Source: Planctomycetales bacterium ZRK34
Lineage (GTDB): Bacteria > Planctomycetota > Phycisphaerae > Phycisphaerales > Zrk34
Direction of reading: 5' to 3'
NCBI GenBank assembly: GCA_014873095.1
Contig: CP050848.1
Coordinates: forward strand, 2,232,001-2,296,000
Length of the DNA stretch: 64,000 nt
In this document: positions 36,686 through 45,411 of the stretch, in pieces
How positions within the stretch are numbered: position 1 is the stretch's first letter
Layout of the letters: every line of letters starts with the position of its first letter
Notes under the pieces: generated by a model
What the model saw: the letters and a program-made list of their open reading frames with translations, nothing else
The model's database searches: none
Told to the model about the DNA's origin: nothing
Translations under genes and position numbers: made by a program

Positions 36686-36910
36686 TCAAGTCGTAGGACG
36701 ACTCCGCTTGCGTTTGCGGGTCCGTGCCACGAGCGGGGTCTGGTTCTCAGCCTCGCGCATCAGCGTCTGCTCCGCGGCCAGCCAGTGATCCATCGCTTTG
36801 CCCTCCGGCTGGTTCTCGTAGTGCCAGATCAGGTGAGCCAGTTCCGCGATCTGATCATCCGTGGGACGCACAAATACCTGAATGTTCGACCCATTGTGTC
36901 GTTGTGCCAT
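36686..36910 (-). CDS. DUF2934 small protein
   Basis: 74 residues. The core IAELAHLIWHYENQPEGKAMDHWLAAEQTLM fits DUF2934 (a helix, then a [GE]xxxDHWLxAE motif). The tail is basic (RTRKRKRSRP). DUF2934 proteins are short, of unknown function, and frequent in Planctomycetota and Rhizobiales. Start ATG 36910 has only a weak purine-rich site. The 189-bp gap on its 5' side contains a palindrome TTGATGCATACATCAA at 37018-37033, of unknown meaning. Confidence 0.75.
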   Translation of the reverse strand: MAQRHNGSNIQVFVRPTDDQIAELAHLIWHYENQPEGKAMDHWLAAEQTLMREAENQTPLVARTRKRKRSRPTT

Positions 36911-37099
36911 GCTTGACCACCAGAGCCCTGGAGAATTAGGTCAAAAAAAACGACCGTTGAGGAATGCTGCGATCCATCTGCCGCAATCATCGACCATCGG
37001 AGTTCCCCGATAGTCTCTTGATGCATACATCAATAATATTAGAGCCCGGGCGCTCCGGCGTCTTTGGCGAATCAGCGCATTATCCGTTAGCGCAATCCG

Positions 37100-37945
37100 T
37101 TATTCGTCCGGCGTCAGGTCGGCCGTATCGCGTTTACGCAGGCGGTACTCGACCGGGGAAACCTGATGAAAACGCTTGAATCGCCTGGAGAAGTGGTGAA
37201 CCGTCGAAAAACCCAGGTCCTCGGCGATCTGCGTGATGCTGCGGTTGGTTTCAGTCAGCAGGTCGGCCGCCCGCTGCATGCGCAGAATGTGGTGGTACTG
37301 CTTCAAAGTCCGACCCGTGGCTTGTCGAAACAGGCGCGACAGGTGGCTTGGCGAAAGGTAAAACGATGCAGCGGCGCGTTTTAGATTCAGCGAACTCTCC
37401 GCGTTGTGCGCCAGAAACTGCTTGATGGCAACCAGGCGCCCGTCGCCGTTGTCCGCATGTTTGTGCCCTTCGGGCATGGGCTGGGTGATCTCGTGAACGA
37501 GCTTCAGAATCAACTCATGCACCGGCCGGCGCAATGACCCCAGTTGCGTGTCATCACAGCCGGCGACGCGCCCAGACATCTCGGCAAACTGCTTGTGCAG
37601 ATCGGCAAGGCACTCGACATGCAGAATCGGCAGTGAGAGATTCGGGCGGATCGGCCGATCGGGGTGGAACCGGAACGTGAACTGCACGTAGAGAAACTCA
37701 CACCCCTCGGAGGTGATGCGGTAGCGGTGAAACGGGTCCAGCAGCATCAGCGACGGAGCCTTCACATCGTACCGGCGGCTGTTGGCGTGCAGCGCAGCCT
37801 TGCCTTCGGCCAGAAACAGCAGCGTCCAGGCGCGGTGGCGATCGGTCTGCCCCTCATAGCCGCGACCCGCGCAGCGGTAACCCATCTTCTGAAGGCCGAC
37901 TTCGTCGTCGAACTGAATATGAATGTGACGTTCGTTATTCGTCAT
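37100..37945 (-). CDS. AraC-family transcriptional regulator
   Basis: 281 residues. An N-terminal cupin-like ligand domain (about 1-150, with HAWTLLFLAEGKAALH- and VKAPSLMLLDPFHRYRIT-like strands) is followed by the two helix-turn-helix AraC DNA-binding domain (about 170-275; LNLKRAAASFYLSPSHLSRL and ITQIAEDLGFSTVHHFSRRF). Such regulators usually respond to sugars and activate nearby catabolic genes. It lies at the 5' end of the minus-strand sulfatase/PEP-CTERM block, so it may control carbohydrate use here; this is inference from position. Confidence 0.9.
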   Translation of the reverse strand: MTNNERHIHIQFDDEVGLQKMGYRCAGRGYEGQTDRHRAWTLLFLAEGKAALHANSRRYDVKAPSLMLLDPFHRYRITSEGCEFLYVQFTFRFHPDRPIRPNLSLPILHVECLADLHKQFAEMSGRVAGCDDTQLGSLRRPVHELILKLVHEITQPMPEGHKHADNGDGRLVAIKQFLAHNAESSLNLKRAAASFYLSPSHLSRLFRQATGRTLKQYHHILRMQRAADLLTETNRSITQIAEDLGFSTVHHFSRRFKRFHQVSPVEYRLRKRDTADLTPDE

Positions 37946-38368
37946 GATGCATCACCGCCAAGAATCAAACGGTTTTGTGTCAAGCGATATCCATACTGAG
38001 ATTCAATACGAACGACCTGGCCATGCCGACTCAGGAAAACCCGGAGCGGTTCCTCATGCACGACCGCATTATGGCTGCGGTGACTTCGCCGTCTTTAGCC
38101 AAATCGCGCATAGATCGTTGTCTGTTCAGACTATCCAGCGCATGCAAGCATCCGGCCGGCCGCCCCTACGCAGATTACTGATCCCAATTCCGGCGCCGTC
38201 GGCAGGCCGTGCACAGCTTCGTGCCGAGGCCCCACCACGGGCAGCGATCACATGCCGGCGCGGCAAAAAACTGAAAATGCCCGGCCATGGGGAGTTATCC
38301 TGCGACCTAAAACCGGGTATGCTTCAGGCAACACGGTTTTTTCTCGCAGCAACGGGAGTTATTGACCA
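37946..38368. other. Intergenic region, no recognised feature
   Basis: 423 bp between divergently transcribed araC-type and zwf genes. Short open frames have no family resemblance or ribosome binding sites. It must hold the promoters of both genes; I could not define them. Just before zwf there is a T-rich stretch near 38335-38343 and GGGAG 10 nt before the start codon. Confidence 0.5.
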
Positions 38369-39931
38369 ATGCCTCAGAACAGCGCCCTCGTGGCCGAACC
38401 TTGTGTCATGATCATCTTCGGCGCCTCCGGCGATCTGACCAAGCGCAAGCTGATTCCTGCGCTTTACGAACTGTATTGCGAAGGACATCTGCCGCAACCA
38501 TTTGCCGTGTTGGGCGTATCCCGCAGCGGGCTTTCGGATGACGCGTTCCGTGAGCGGGTGCTGCCGTTCTGCAAGAAAGTCGCCGGGTACACCGACGACG
38601 GTTTCACCGAATTCGCCAGGATGCTGCACTACCACGCTGCCGACGCGACCAAGTACGAAGACTTCGGGTCGATCAAAACCCGCATCGGCGAGCTCAGCCA
38701 GCAGTACGGCACCGGCGACAACCTGCTGTTCTACCTTTCGATGGCGCCGAAGCTCTACGAGCCGGTCATCATCAACATCGGCGCGGCGCAGATGGTCACC
38801 GAAGGCAAGCGCTGGTGCAGCATCAACCGCGAGTCGCTGCCCTGGCAGCGGATCGTCGTCGAAAAACCCTTCGGGCACGACCTGCCGTCGGCTGAACATC
38901 TCAACCGCGTGCTCGGGCGCGTGTTCGAAGAGGAAATGATCTTCCGCATCGACCACTACCTCGGCAAGGAGGCGGTGCAGAACATGGTCGTGTTCCGCTT
39001 CGCCAACTCGATTTTCGAGCCGCTGTGGAATCGCCAGTACGTGCACAACGTGCAGATCACCGCCGCCGAGACCGTCGGCGTCGAAGGCCGCGGCGGGTAT
39101 TACGAAGGCTCCGGCGCGATGCGCGACATGATTCAGTCGCACCTTTTGCAGGTGATGGCGTCGGTCGCCATGGAAGCGCCCAACAGCTTCAGCGCCGCCG
39201 ACCTTCGCATGGAGCAGCGCAAGGTGCTCGAAGCCGTCGCCGACATCAAGCCCGAAGACGTCGACCGCTACGCCGTGCGCGGCCAGTACGGAGCCGGCAC
39301 GATCGACGGCAAGGACTACGTGCGCTACGTCGATGAAGAAGGCGTTTCCCCCGAATCGAATACCGACACCTACGCCGCCCTGCGTGTGAACATCGACAAC
39401 TGGCGCTGGGCCGGCGTGCCCTTCTACGTCCGCACGGGCAAGGCGATGAAGCGCAAGCTCACGCAGATCGTGCTCTACTTCAAGCCCACGCCCCATCAGA
39501 TGTTCTGCGCGGCCGGCGGTGATCACCAGGTCGCGCCCAACCGGCTGGTCATCAACATTCAGCCCGATGAGGGCATCAGCCTGCGCTTTGAGGGTAAAGT
39601 CCCCGGCCAGGGCATGGATGTCCGATCGGCCGTGCTCGACTTCGACTACCTCGATCAGTTCGGCGGACACATCCCCGAAGCCTATGCCCACCTGCTGCTG
39701 GACGCGATGCAGGGCGACCGCTCGCTGTTCAAAGATCGCCACGAAATCGAAGCCGCCTGGCGCATCGTCAGCCCCGTGCTCGACCACTGGGAAGCCAACC
39801 CCCGCAAGGCCATGCACGAATACGAAGCCGGGTCGTGGGGCCCCGAAGCCGCCGAAGGTCTGTTCGCCGGCGACGGCCACTGGCACAACCCCGAAGGCGT
39901 GTCCACCCGCTGGCGCAAGGACATGAAATGA
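38369..39931 (+). CDS. zwf: Glucose-6-phosphate 1-dehydrogenase
   Basis: 520 residues. Oxidises glucose 6-phosphate to 6-phosphogluconolactone with NAD(P)+. The nucleotide-binding motif [18 protein letters not shown] lies near residue 13, the substrate/catalytic motif RIDHYLGKE near 192-200 (the conserved His is present), and the C-terminal dimerisation and substrate region contains [14 protein letters not shown]. Length is normal for the family. Start ATG 38369 behind GGGAG. It is followed after 49 bp by pgl on the same strand, giving the first two steps of the oxidative pentose phosphate pathway. Confidence 0.98.
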   Translation: MPQNSALVAEPCVMIIFGASGDLTKRKLIPALYELYCEGHLPQPFAVLGVSRSGLSDDAFRERVLPFCKKVAGYTDDGFTEFARMLHYHAADATKYEDFGSIKTRIGELSQQYGTGDNLLFYLSMAPKLYEPVIINIGAAQMVTEGKRWCSINRESLPWQRIVVEKPFGHDLPSAEHLNRVLGRVFEEEMIFRIDHYLGKEAVQNMVVFRFANSIFEPLWNRQYVHNVQITAAETVGVEGRGGYYEGSGAMRDMIQSHLLQVMASVAMEAPNSFSAADLRMEQRKVLEAVADIKPEDVDRYAVRGQYGAGTIDGKDYVRYVDEEGVSPESNTDTYAALRVNIDNWRWAGVPFYVRTGKAMKRKLTQIVLYFKPTPHQMFCAAGGDHQVAPNRLVINIQPDEGISLRFEGKVPGQGMDVRSAVLDFDYLDQFGGHIPEAYAHLLLDAMQGDRSLFKDRHEIEAAWRIVSPVLDHWEANPRKAMHEYEAGSWGPEAAEGLFAGDGHWHNPEGVSTRWRKDMK

Positions 39932-39980
39932 CACGAGGCGGGGGGAATTAATTCCCCTCGCCTTATTTGAGTGAATCACT

Positions 39981-40790
39981 ATGGCGAACCTTCAGACCCA
40001 CCTCGCGCTCACCGGCCTGCGCGGTCGCCGCGTGATCGAACCCGATGTCGAATCCCTCGTCGATCGCGTGGCCGACGATATCTGCCAGCTCGCCCGCCAT
40101 CGCGTCGGCGTTGCCGGCGAGTTCCACCTGGCCCTGTCCGGCGGATCGACCCCGCAGGTGCTCTATCAGCACCTGGTCATCGATCCGCGCTACCGCGCGA
40201 TGCCGTGGGAGAAAACGCACCTGTGGATCGTCGACGAACGCTGCGTGCCGTTTGATCATGAAAAGTCCAACTACCGCATGATCAACGAGCTGATCGTCGA
40301 GCATGTGCCCATCGGCCCCGCACATGTGCACCCGATGATGGTCACCGAAGACGGCGGCGATGTGAAGTATGAACACGACCTGCGTGCGGCGCTGGACAAT
40401 CCCTCCGCCAACGGTCGCCTTGACCTCGTGCTGCTGGGCATGGGCCCCGACGGTCACACCGCCTCGCTGTTTCCGCAGACGCCCGGTCTGACTGAAACCG
40501 AACGCTGGATCATCATCAACGACGGCGAAGCGGTCATGGCCCCGCGCCCGCGCATGACCATGACCTACCCGCTGATCAACAACGCCCGCCACATCGGCCT
40601 GCTGCTGACCGGCGTCTCGAAGTATGACATGCTCAAGCAGGTCGCCGCGTCGCCGGATGATGTGCAGCGCCTGCCGGTCACGGGGGTCAAACCCGCCCGC
40701 GAAGACACCGAGCTGACGTGGTATCTCGACGAGGCCGCCGCCACCGGGCAAAACCCCGACCCCGACCCCGACGACAATGCCAAAGCGTGA
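39981..40790 (+). CDS. pgl: 6-phosphogluconolactonase
   Basis: 269 residues. Hydrolyses 6-phosphogluconolactone to 6-phosphogluconate. Family motifs: FHLALSGGSTPQVLYQHL, HLWIVDERCVPFDHEKSNYRM and LVLLGMGPDGHTASLFP, the last including the catalytic His. The C-terminus is extended by a short acidic tail (NPDPDPDDNAKA). It follows zwf as an operon. Its TGA stop is directly joined to the stop of the convergent gene (TGATCA at 40788-40793), so no room remains for a terminator between them. Confidence 0.96.
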   Translation: MANLQTHLALTGLRGRRVIEPDVESLVDRVADDICQLARHRVGVAGEFHLALSGGSTPQVLYQHLVIDPRYRAMPWEKTHLWIVDERCVPFDHEKSNYRMINELIVEHVPIGPAHVHPMMVTEDGGDVKYEHDLRAALDNPSANGRLDLVLLGMGPDGHTASLFPQTPGLTETERWIIINDGEAVMAPRPRMTMTYPLINNARHIGLLLTGVSKYDMLKQVAASPDDVQRLPVTGVKPAREDTELTWYLDEAAATGQNPDPDPDDNAKA

Positions 40791-41171
40791 TCAGGGCTCT
40801 GCCTTCTCGCCGGGCGCCTTGTCGGACTGAATCGGCGCTGCGGTGTGTGCTGATCGCCCCGCCCCTTCGCCGGGTTTCGCCGGAAAAATCCGATGCACGA
40901 CGATCGCCGCCACGGTGATGACCACCACGATCACCGCCGCCGCGATGATCACATGCAGCGGTTTGACCGTCATCTTCGGCCCGGAGCTCGACGTGGCCTG
41001 TGCATACTGCCGCAGGGTCGAGTGTGTGTTGATCGCATGTCGATACACCCGCCGCGCCTCGGCGTCGTCGATGAGCATGGCTTCGAGTTCCGCCATACCC
41101 GCCGCATCCAGCGTCTGACTGCACAGCGCGTCGATCAGTGTCATCAGTCGTTGATGATCGACATGGCTCAT
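40791..41171 (-). CDS. Small single-pass membrane protein, likely anti-sigma factor
   Basis: 126 residues from ATG 41171, sharing an ATGA overlap with the sigma gene stop. The N-terminal half is cytoplasmic and resembles the anti-sigma segment of the FecR proteins (LIDALCSQTLDAAGMAELEAMLIDDAEARRVYRHAI). One membrane helix is at about 71-95 (VIIAAAVIVVVITVAAIVV). The tail of about 30 residues (PAKPGEGAGRSAH) is short and has no FecR domain. The coupling and N-terminal similarity suggest it anchors or inhibits the sigma factor; the missing sensor domain makes it a minimal version. Confidence 0.65.
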   Translation of the reverse strand: MSHVDHQRLMTLIDALCSQTLDAAGMAELEAMLIDDAEARRVYRHAINTHSTLRQYAQATSSSGPKMTVKPLHVIIAAAVIVVVITVAAIVVHRIFPAKPGEGAGRSAHTAAPIQSDKAPGEKAEP

Positions 41172-41722
41172 GATGCGCCGCCCTCCCCGTCGAGGGTGCG
41201 CTGAGCACATTGCTCAACGGCGCGTCGCAGTTGACACAGCCGCTGGTGAACGCTCTGCACCGGCCGATTCAGTTGGGCCGCGATCGCCTGGGCGGTCTGC
41301 TTGCCGCCGTAGATCACCCGGATCAGGTTGCGATCGCCCTGCTGAAGCTTCGCGATGCACTGCCCGGCCGCGCGGCGCTCAGCCGCCAGCCGCTCCAGTT
41401 CCGCATCGACCAGCGTTTCGTCGGCCAGCCGCTCGATCAGCGCGGCGCTGAACCCGGCCGCCGCCGCGTCGGGCGATGCCGCATGTCGATGCTCGATCAC
41501 CTGCCGTCGCACGATCCGGCATGCCCAACTCAGAAAGTTCGTGCCCGGCTCGTAGTCGTCGTATTGTTCCCACAACACCAGCGAGGCGTCCCGCAGGGTC
41601 TTTTCAGCCTCGGTGAAGTTCGGCGTCAGCGTCGTGATGAAGCTGTGCAGCCCCGGCCGCGCGCGGGTCAGGCGCATGGCGAACTTCGTGTAGCGGTCGG
41701 ATTGTTCAGCATGCAGGGCCAT
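41168..41722 (-). CDS. ECF RNA polymerase sigma factor
   Basis: 184 residues from ATG 41722 (MALHAEQSDRYTKF); an upstream extension would overlap the divergent promoter region and has no family similarity. Region 2 (FTEAEKTLRDASLVLWEQYDDYEPGTNFLSW-type sequence, then ACRIVRRQVIEHRHA) and region 4 (AKLQQGDRNLIRVIYGG, TAQAIAAQLNRPVQSVHQRLCQLRRAV) are clear. It belongs to the planctomycete sigma-70 group also called the Rhodopirellula type. It is divergent from the arginine decarboxylase gene with only 121 bp between the two starts, so the two promoters probably interact. Confidence 0.9.
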   Translation of the reverse strand: MALHAEQSDRYTKFAMRLTRARPGLHSFITTLTPNFTEAEKTLRDASLVLWEQYDDYEPGTNFLSWACRIVRRQVIEHRHAASPDAAAAGFSAALIERLADETLVDAELERLAAERRAAGQCIAKLQQGDRNLIRVIYGGKQTAQAIAAQLNRPVQSVHQRLCQLRRAVEQCAQRTLDGEGGAS

Positions 41723-41843
41723 CGCCAGCCATTGTAATCGCTTGGGCCGGCCGGGTCGGAATCCGCCCCACCCATGTCGAAAATTTCCCCCGCCGTGTAG
41801 ACAATCCGTGACACGCGATTGCCTGCGGAATAAACTTGCCACT

Positions 41844-43811
41844 ATGAATCAACCCCCCGCTCCGCCCGCAGCGCCCAAACGCAGCCCCGACCCCGCCCAC
41901 CCGGGTGATTGGTCACTCGCCGACTCCGCCGAGCTGTATCAGATCGACGGCTGGGGCGCCGGCTATTTCAACATCGGCCCCGACGGCCACGTGCATGTCA
42001 CGCCCCGTCGCGACGGACGCAGCATCGACCTGCACGAGGTCGTCACCGGCCTCGAAGAACGCGGCATCAGCGATCCCGTCATCGTCGGCTTCGGCGATCT
42101 GCTCGCCCAGCGCATCGAAGACATGAACCAAGCCTTCGGCAAGGCGATCAAAGACAACGAATACAAAGGCGACTACCAGGCTGTCTACCCCATCAAGGTC
42201 AATCAGCAGCACTACCTCGTCCAGCAGATCCGCGACTACGGCCGGCCGTACAAGTTCGGCCTCGAGGCCGGGTCCAAACCCGAACTGCTGGCCGTGCTCG
42301 GCATGACCGTCGACGACACCGACCGGCTGATCGTCTGCAACGGCTTCAAGGAAGAGCGCTACATCGAGCACATCATGCTCGCCACCAAGCTCGGCCGGCG
42401 CATCATCACCGTCATCGAAAATCTCTCCGAGCTCGAGCTGATCATTCAGCAGGCGACCGAGTTCGGGGTGCGCCCCGGCATCGGTGTGCGCGTCAACCTC
42501 TCGATGCGCGGCTCCGGCCGGTGGGAAAAGTCATCCGGCGAAAAGGCGAAGTTCGGCCTGTCGATCCCGGGCGTGCTCGAGGTCGTCGACCGCCTCCGCG
42601 AGGCCGACATGCTCGACTGCTTCCAGCTCATCCACTGCCACATGGGCTCGCAGCTTTCCGACATCGCCACCGTCAATGCCGGCGTCGGCGAACTGGCCCG
42701 CGTGTATGTCGAACTGTCGAAGATGGGCGCGGGGCTCAAATACCTCGACGTCGGCGGCGGGCTCGGCGTCGACTACGACGGCTCGCAGACCAACTGGGAC
42801 TTCTCAATCAACTACAGCCTCGACGAATACGCCTCGAACGTGGTCTACCGCGTCATGGGCGTGTGCGACGACGCCGGCGTGGCGCATCCCACAATCGTCA
42901 CCGAGGCCGGCCGCGCAATGGTCGCCCACCACAGCGTGCTGGTGTTCAACGTGCTCGGGGCCAAGCGGGTCGACCACTACGCCGTCGGCGACGACTGGAC
43001 CGACGACAAGCTCGGTGAAAAACCCCCGCGCGTGCTCGATGATCTTTCCGAAGCCTACCTCAAGCTCAATGCCGACAACGTGCTGGAGTGCTATCACGAC
43101 GCCCGCCAGGCCCGCGAGGAAGCGCTGCTGATGTTCAACTTCGGCAACCTCACCCTCACCCAGCGCGGCCTGGTCGATCGGCTGTACTGGTCGACGTGCC
43201 TGAAGATCCGCGACCTGGTGCGCGAGTTTGACCCGATCCCCGAAGAGCTGGCCGACCTCGAGCAGAAGCTGTCGGACACCTACTTCGTGAACCTGTCGAT
43301 CTTTCAAAGCCTGCCCGATTCGTGGGCGATCGATCAGATCTTTCCGATCATGCCGATCCACCGCCTGAATGAAGCCCCGCTGCGCAAGGCCACCCTGGCC
43401 GACATCACCTGCGATTCGGACGGCAAGATCGAACGCTTCGTCGATCTCCGCGATGTGCGCCACACGCTGCCCGTTCACGAAATCAAGGACGGCGATACGT
43501 ATTACCTCGCCGCCTTCCTCATCGGCGCGTACCAGGAAACGCTCGGCGATCTGCACAACCTCTTCGGCGACACCAACGTCGTCTACATCAGCCTCGAAGA
43601 AGACGGCCAGTGGTCCATCGACGAGGTCGTCGAAGGCGACACCGTCCGCGAGGTGCTCAGCTACCTGCAGTACGATGCCGGCGAGTTGTACCGCAACATC
43701 CGCCGCGAGTGCGAGCGCTCGGTCCGCAAAAACCACATGACGGTTCCCGAATCCCGTCAACTGCTCAGCGCCTACGAGCGCGGCCTCGCCGGCTACACCT
43801 ATCTCGAATAG
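41844..43811 (+). CDS. speA: Biosynthetic arginine decarboxylase
   Basis: 655 residues from ATG 41844; an in-frame upstream ATG is rejected because the added residues look like non-coding translation. A PLP-dependent enzyme of the alanine racemase-like fold, it makes agmatine from arginine for polyamine synthesis. The PLP lysine lies in YPIKVNQQ near residue 117. Also seen are GVRVNLSMRGSGRWEKSSG, IHCHMGSQ, YLDVGGGLGVDY and the C-terminal substrate/dimer motifs. Length is typical for SpeA. It is transcribed away from the third sigma factor gene. No agmatinase is encoded nearby. Confidence 0.96.
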   Translation: MNQPPAPPAAPKRSPDPAHPGDWSLADSAELYQIDGWGAGYFNIGPDGHVHVTPRRDGRSIDLHEVVTGLEERGISDPVIVGFGDLLAQRIEDMNQAFGKAIKDNEYKGDYQAVYPIKVNQQHYLVQQIRDYGRPYKFGLEAGSKPELLAVLGMTVDDTDRLIVCNGFKEERYIEHIMLATKLGRRIITVIENLSELELIIQQATEFGVRPGIGVRVNLSMRGSGRWEKSSGEKAKFGLSIPGVLEVVDRLREADMLDCFQLIHCHMGSQLSDIATVNAGVGELARVYVELSKMGAGLKYLDVGGGLGVDYDGSQTNWDFSINYSLDEYASNVVYRVMGVCDDAGVAHPTIVTEAGRAMVAHHSVLVFNVLGAKRVDHYAVGDDWTDDKLGEKPPRVLDDLSEAYLKLNADNVLECYHDARQAREEALLMFNFGNLTLTQRGLVDRLYWSTCLKIRDLVREFDPIPEELADLEQKLSDTYFVNLSIFQSLPDSWAIDQIFPIMPIHRLNEAPLRKATLADITCDSDGKIERFVDLRDVRHTLPVHEIKDGDTYYLAAFLIGAYQETLGDLHNLFGDTNVVYISLEEDGQWSIDEVVEGDTVREVLSYLQYDAGELYRNIRRECERSVRKNHMTVPESRQLLSAYERGLAGYTYLE

Positions 43812-43874
43812 CCCAGGCCCAAGCGCCACATGCACGTGGCTCAATCGCGAGACAAAATATCCACCGCACTTGAT

Positions 43875-43894
43875 ATATCAAAACTTCATGATAT
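43875..43894. promoter_or_regulatory. Candidate ArsR operator upstream of arsR
   Basis: ATATCA-N8-TGATAT, a palindrome 13 bp before the arsR start. The same arms, the same spacing and surrounding similarity (TTCATGATAT, GAT-AT-T-ATG) recur at 44240-44259. Probably the autoregulatory site. Confidence 0.7.
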
Positions 43895-43906
43895 TATGAT
43901 TATCTA

Positions 43907-44212
43907 ATGCCCGCAAAAACGAAGCACAAACCGATCGACCCCGGCGTGATTGAACAGGCGGCGAAAGTGCTGCGCGTGCTGGCGCACGCCGATCGCATCC
44001 GCATGGTGGAGCTGCTTTTAAGCGGGGATTACTCGGTCGGCGAGCTGGCCGAGGCGGTGGACCTGGCGCCCGCGGCGGTGTCGCAGCACCTGAACCTGAT
44101 GCGGGCCCACGGCATCCTCGAATCGCAGCGCGATCAGCGGCAGGTCTACTACCGCGTGATCGATCCCACGGCCAGACAGATGATCACCTGCCTGCGAAAA
44201 TTCTGCGTGTGA
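43907..44212 (+). CDS. ArsR-family transcriptional repressor
   Basis: 101 residues, a winged helix-turn-helix repressor: AKVLRVLAHADRIRMVELLL, then SVGELAEAVDLAPAAVSQHL as recognition region, and the wing LESQRDQRQVYYRV. The only cysteines are C95 and C100 at the C-terminus (TCLRKFC). Known sulfur-responsive relatives (BigR/SqrR/YgaV) use one cysteine in the DNA-binding helix and one near the C-terminus; the first is not conserved here. It precedes the YeeE/YedE sulfur transporter genes, and matching palindromes lie before both, so it likely represses its own and the transporter's transcription in response to reactive sulfur. Confidence 0.88.
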   Translation: MPAKTKHKPIDPGVIEQAAKVLRVLAHADRIRMVELLLSGDYSVGELAEAVDLAPAAVSQHLNLMRAHGILESQRDQRQVYYRVIDPTARQMITCLRKFCV

Positions 44213-44239
44213 GACGACACGCATTTTATTTGCGCTTAA

Positions 44240-44259
44240 ATATCAAATGTTCATGATAT
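44240..44259. promoter_or_regulatory. Candidate ArsR operator upstream of the YeeE genes
   Basis: ATATCA-N8-TGATAT, identical in arms and spacing to 43875-44259's partner site at 43875-43894. It lies 47 bp before the first transporter gene and downstream of the arsR stop, so the transporter may have its own repressible promoter. Confidence 0.7.
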
Positions 44260-44306
44260 ATCGATAATTTTATGCGGGAGTTTGTCCCGCGAAAGGAGCG
44301 TCTGAC

Positions 44307-44849
44307 ATGCCTGGTTTTCTTCGGCAAGCCCGATGGTCGCCCTACGTGGTCGGCGCGGGGCTCGGGGTGCTCAGCTGGATCACGTTCGGACTGATGGACA
44401 AGGCCCTGGGCACGAGCACCAGCTTCGTGAATCTCGCGGGGCTGATCGAGTCGTTTTTCGCACCGCAGCACGTCGAGCAGAATGCGTACCTGGCCAAGCA
44501 CATGGTCGACAAACCCGCGATCAACTGGCAGATGATGCTGGTGATCGGGTTGGGGCTCGGGGCGTTGATCTCAGCGAAATTGGGGCGGAGCGGGATCAAG
44601 GAGCACGTGCCGGACCTGTGGGCCTGGCGCTTCGGACCGAGCCGGGCGGTGCGATACTTCGGGGCCTTCGCCGGGGGCGTCGCGATCCTGTTCGGGGCGC
44701 GGCTGGCCGGCGGTTGCACCAGCGGGCACGGCATCAGCGGATCGCTGCAGTTGGCCGTCGGAAGCTGGACATTTTTTGCATGTTTCTTCGGGGCGGGCAT
44801 CGCCACAGCCCTGGCGCTTTACGGAAAGGCAGGTCGTCGTCATGTTTGA
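44307..44849 (+). CDS. YeeE/YedE (DUF395) sulfur transporter half, first gene
   Basis: 180 residues with five or so predicted membrane helices. The hallmark GARLAGGCTSGHGISG near residue 130 carries the conserved cysteine that in TsuA-type YeeE proteins relays thiosulfate. It starts at ATG 44307 behind AAAGGAG. The second half-size gene overlaps its end by 8 bp, so the two products probably assemble as a two-subunit transporter (often called PmpA/PmpB). The upstream ArsR gene and operators point to sulfide or persulfide control. The exact substrate is uncertain. Confidence 0.9.
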   Translation: MPGFLRQARWSPYVVGAGLGVLSWITFGLMDKALGTSTSFVNLAGLIESFFAPQHVEQNAYLAKHMVDKPAINWQMMLVIGLGLGALISAKLGRSGIKEHVPDLWAWRFGPSRAVRYFGAFAGGVAILFGARLAGGCTSGHGISGSLQLAVGSWTFFACFFGAGIATALALYGKAGRRHV

Positions 44850-45411
44850 ATATCTTCGATTTGATTCACCGGGCAAACTGGCGATGGGCCTGATCACGGG
44901 GCTCGTGTTCGGCTTCCTGCTGCAACGCGGCGGGGTGACGCGGTTCCGCGTGATCCTCGGGCAATTTTTGTGGGCCAATCACACGGTGATCCGGGTGATG
45001 TTCACGGCGGTGGTCGTCGGCAGCATCGGCGTGTGGGCCATGCACCAGATGTGGGATGTGCCGCTGCACGTGAAAAACGCCACGCTCGCGGCCAACGCGC
45101 TGGGCGGTGTGATCTTCGGCGTCGGCATGGCGCTTTTGGGGTACTGCCCCGGCACGGCGATCGGCGCGATTGGTGAAGGCTCACGCCACGCGATCTTCGG
45201 CGCGGCGGGCATGGTCACCGGCGCAGCGGTTTACGCTGAGGTCGAGCCGTGGTTCAAACAGCACGTGCTGGCGGCGGTGGACCTGGGCAAAGTCACCTGG
45301 GCGGACGTCACGGGCCTGAATGTGTGGGTCTTCGTGGCGGGGCTGGTGGTGATCGCGGCGGCAGCGTTCAGCCTGCTGCGCGGGCGCGACCTGACATCCG
45401 CCGGCGCTTGA
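44842..45411 (+). CDS. YeeE/YedE (DUF395) sulfur transporter half, second gene
   Basis: 189 residues from ATG 44842, overlapping the first half gene by 8 bp. Several membrane helices, with the conserved motif ALLGYCPGTAIGAIGEGS at about 95-112 and the cysteine in GYCPGT, equivalent to the second conserved cysteine of full-length YeeE. FLLQRGGVTRFRVILGQFL near the N-terminus is also a family mark. Together with the first gene it forms the transporter. Its last 44 bp overlap the convergent PEP-CTERM gene. Confidence 0.9.
   Translation: MFEYLRFDSPGKLAMGLITGLVFGFLLQRGGVTRFRVILGQFLWANHTVIRVMFTAVVVGSIGVWAMHQMWDVPLHVKNATLAANALGGVIFGVGMALLGYCPGTAIGAIGEGSRHAIFGAAGMVTGAAVYAEVEPWFKQHVLAAVDLGKVTWADVTGLNVWVFVAGLVVIAAAAFSLLRGRDLTSAGA

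Noticed and set aside
37018..37033. Palindrome TTGATGCATACATCAA between the araC-type and DUF2934 genes.
   Set aside because: A single 16-bp AT-rich palindrome with no second copy near a related gene; it may be an operator, but I cannot support it.
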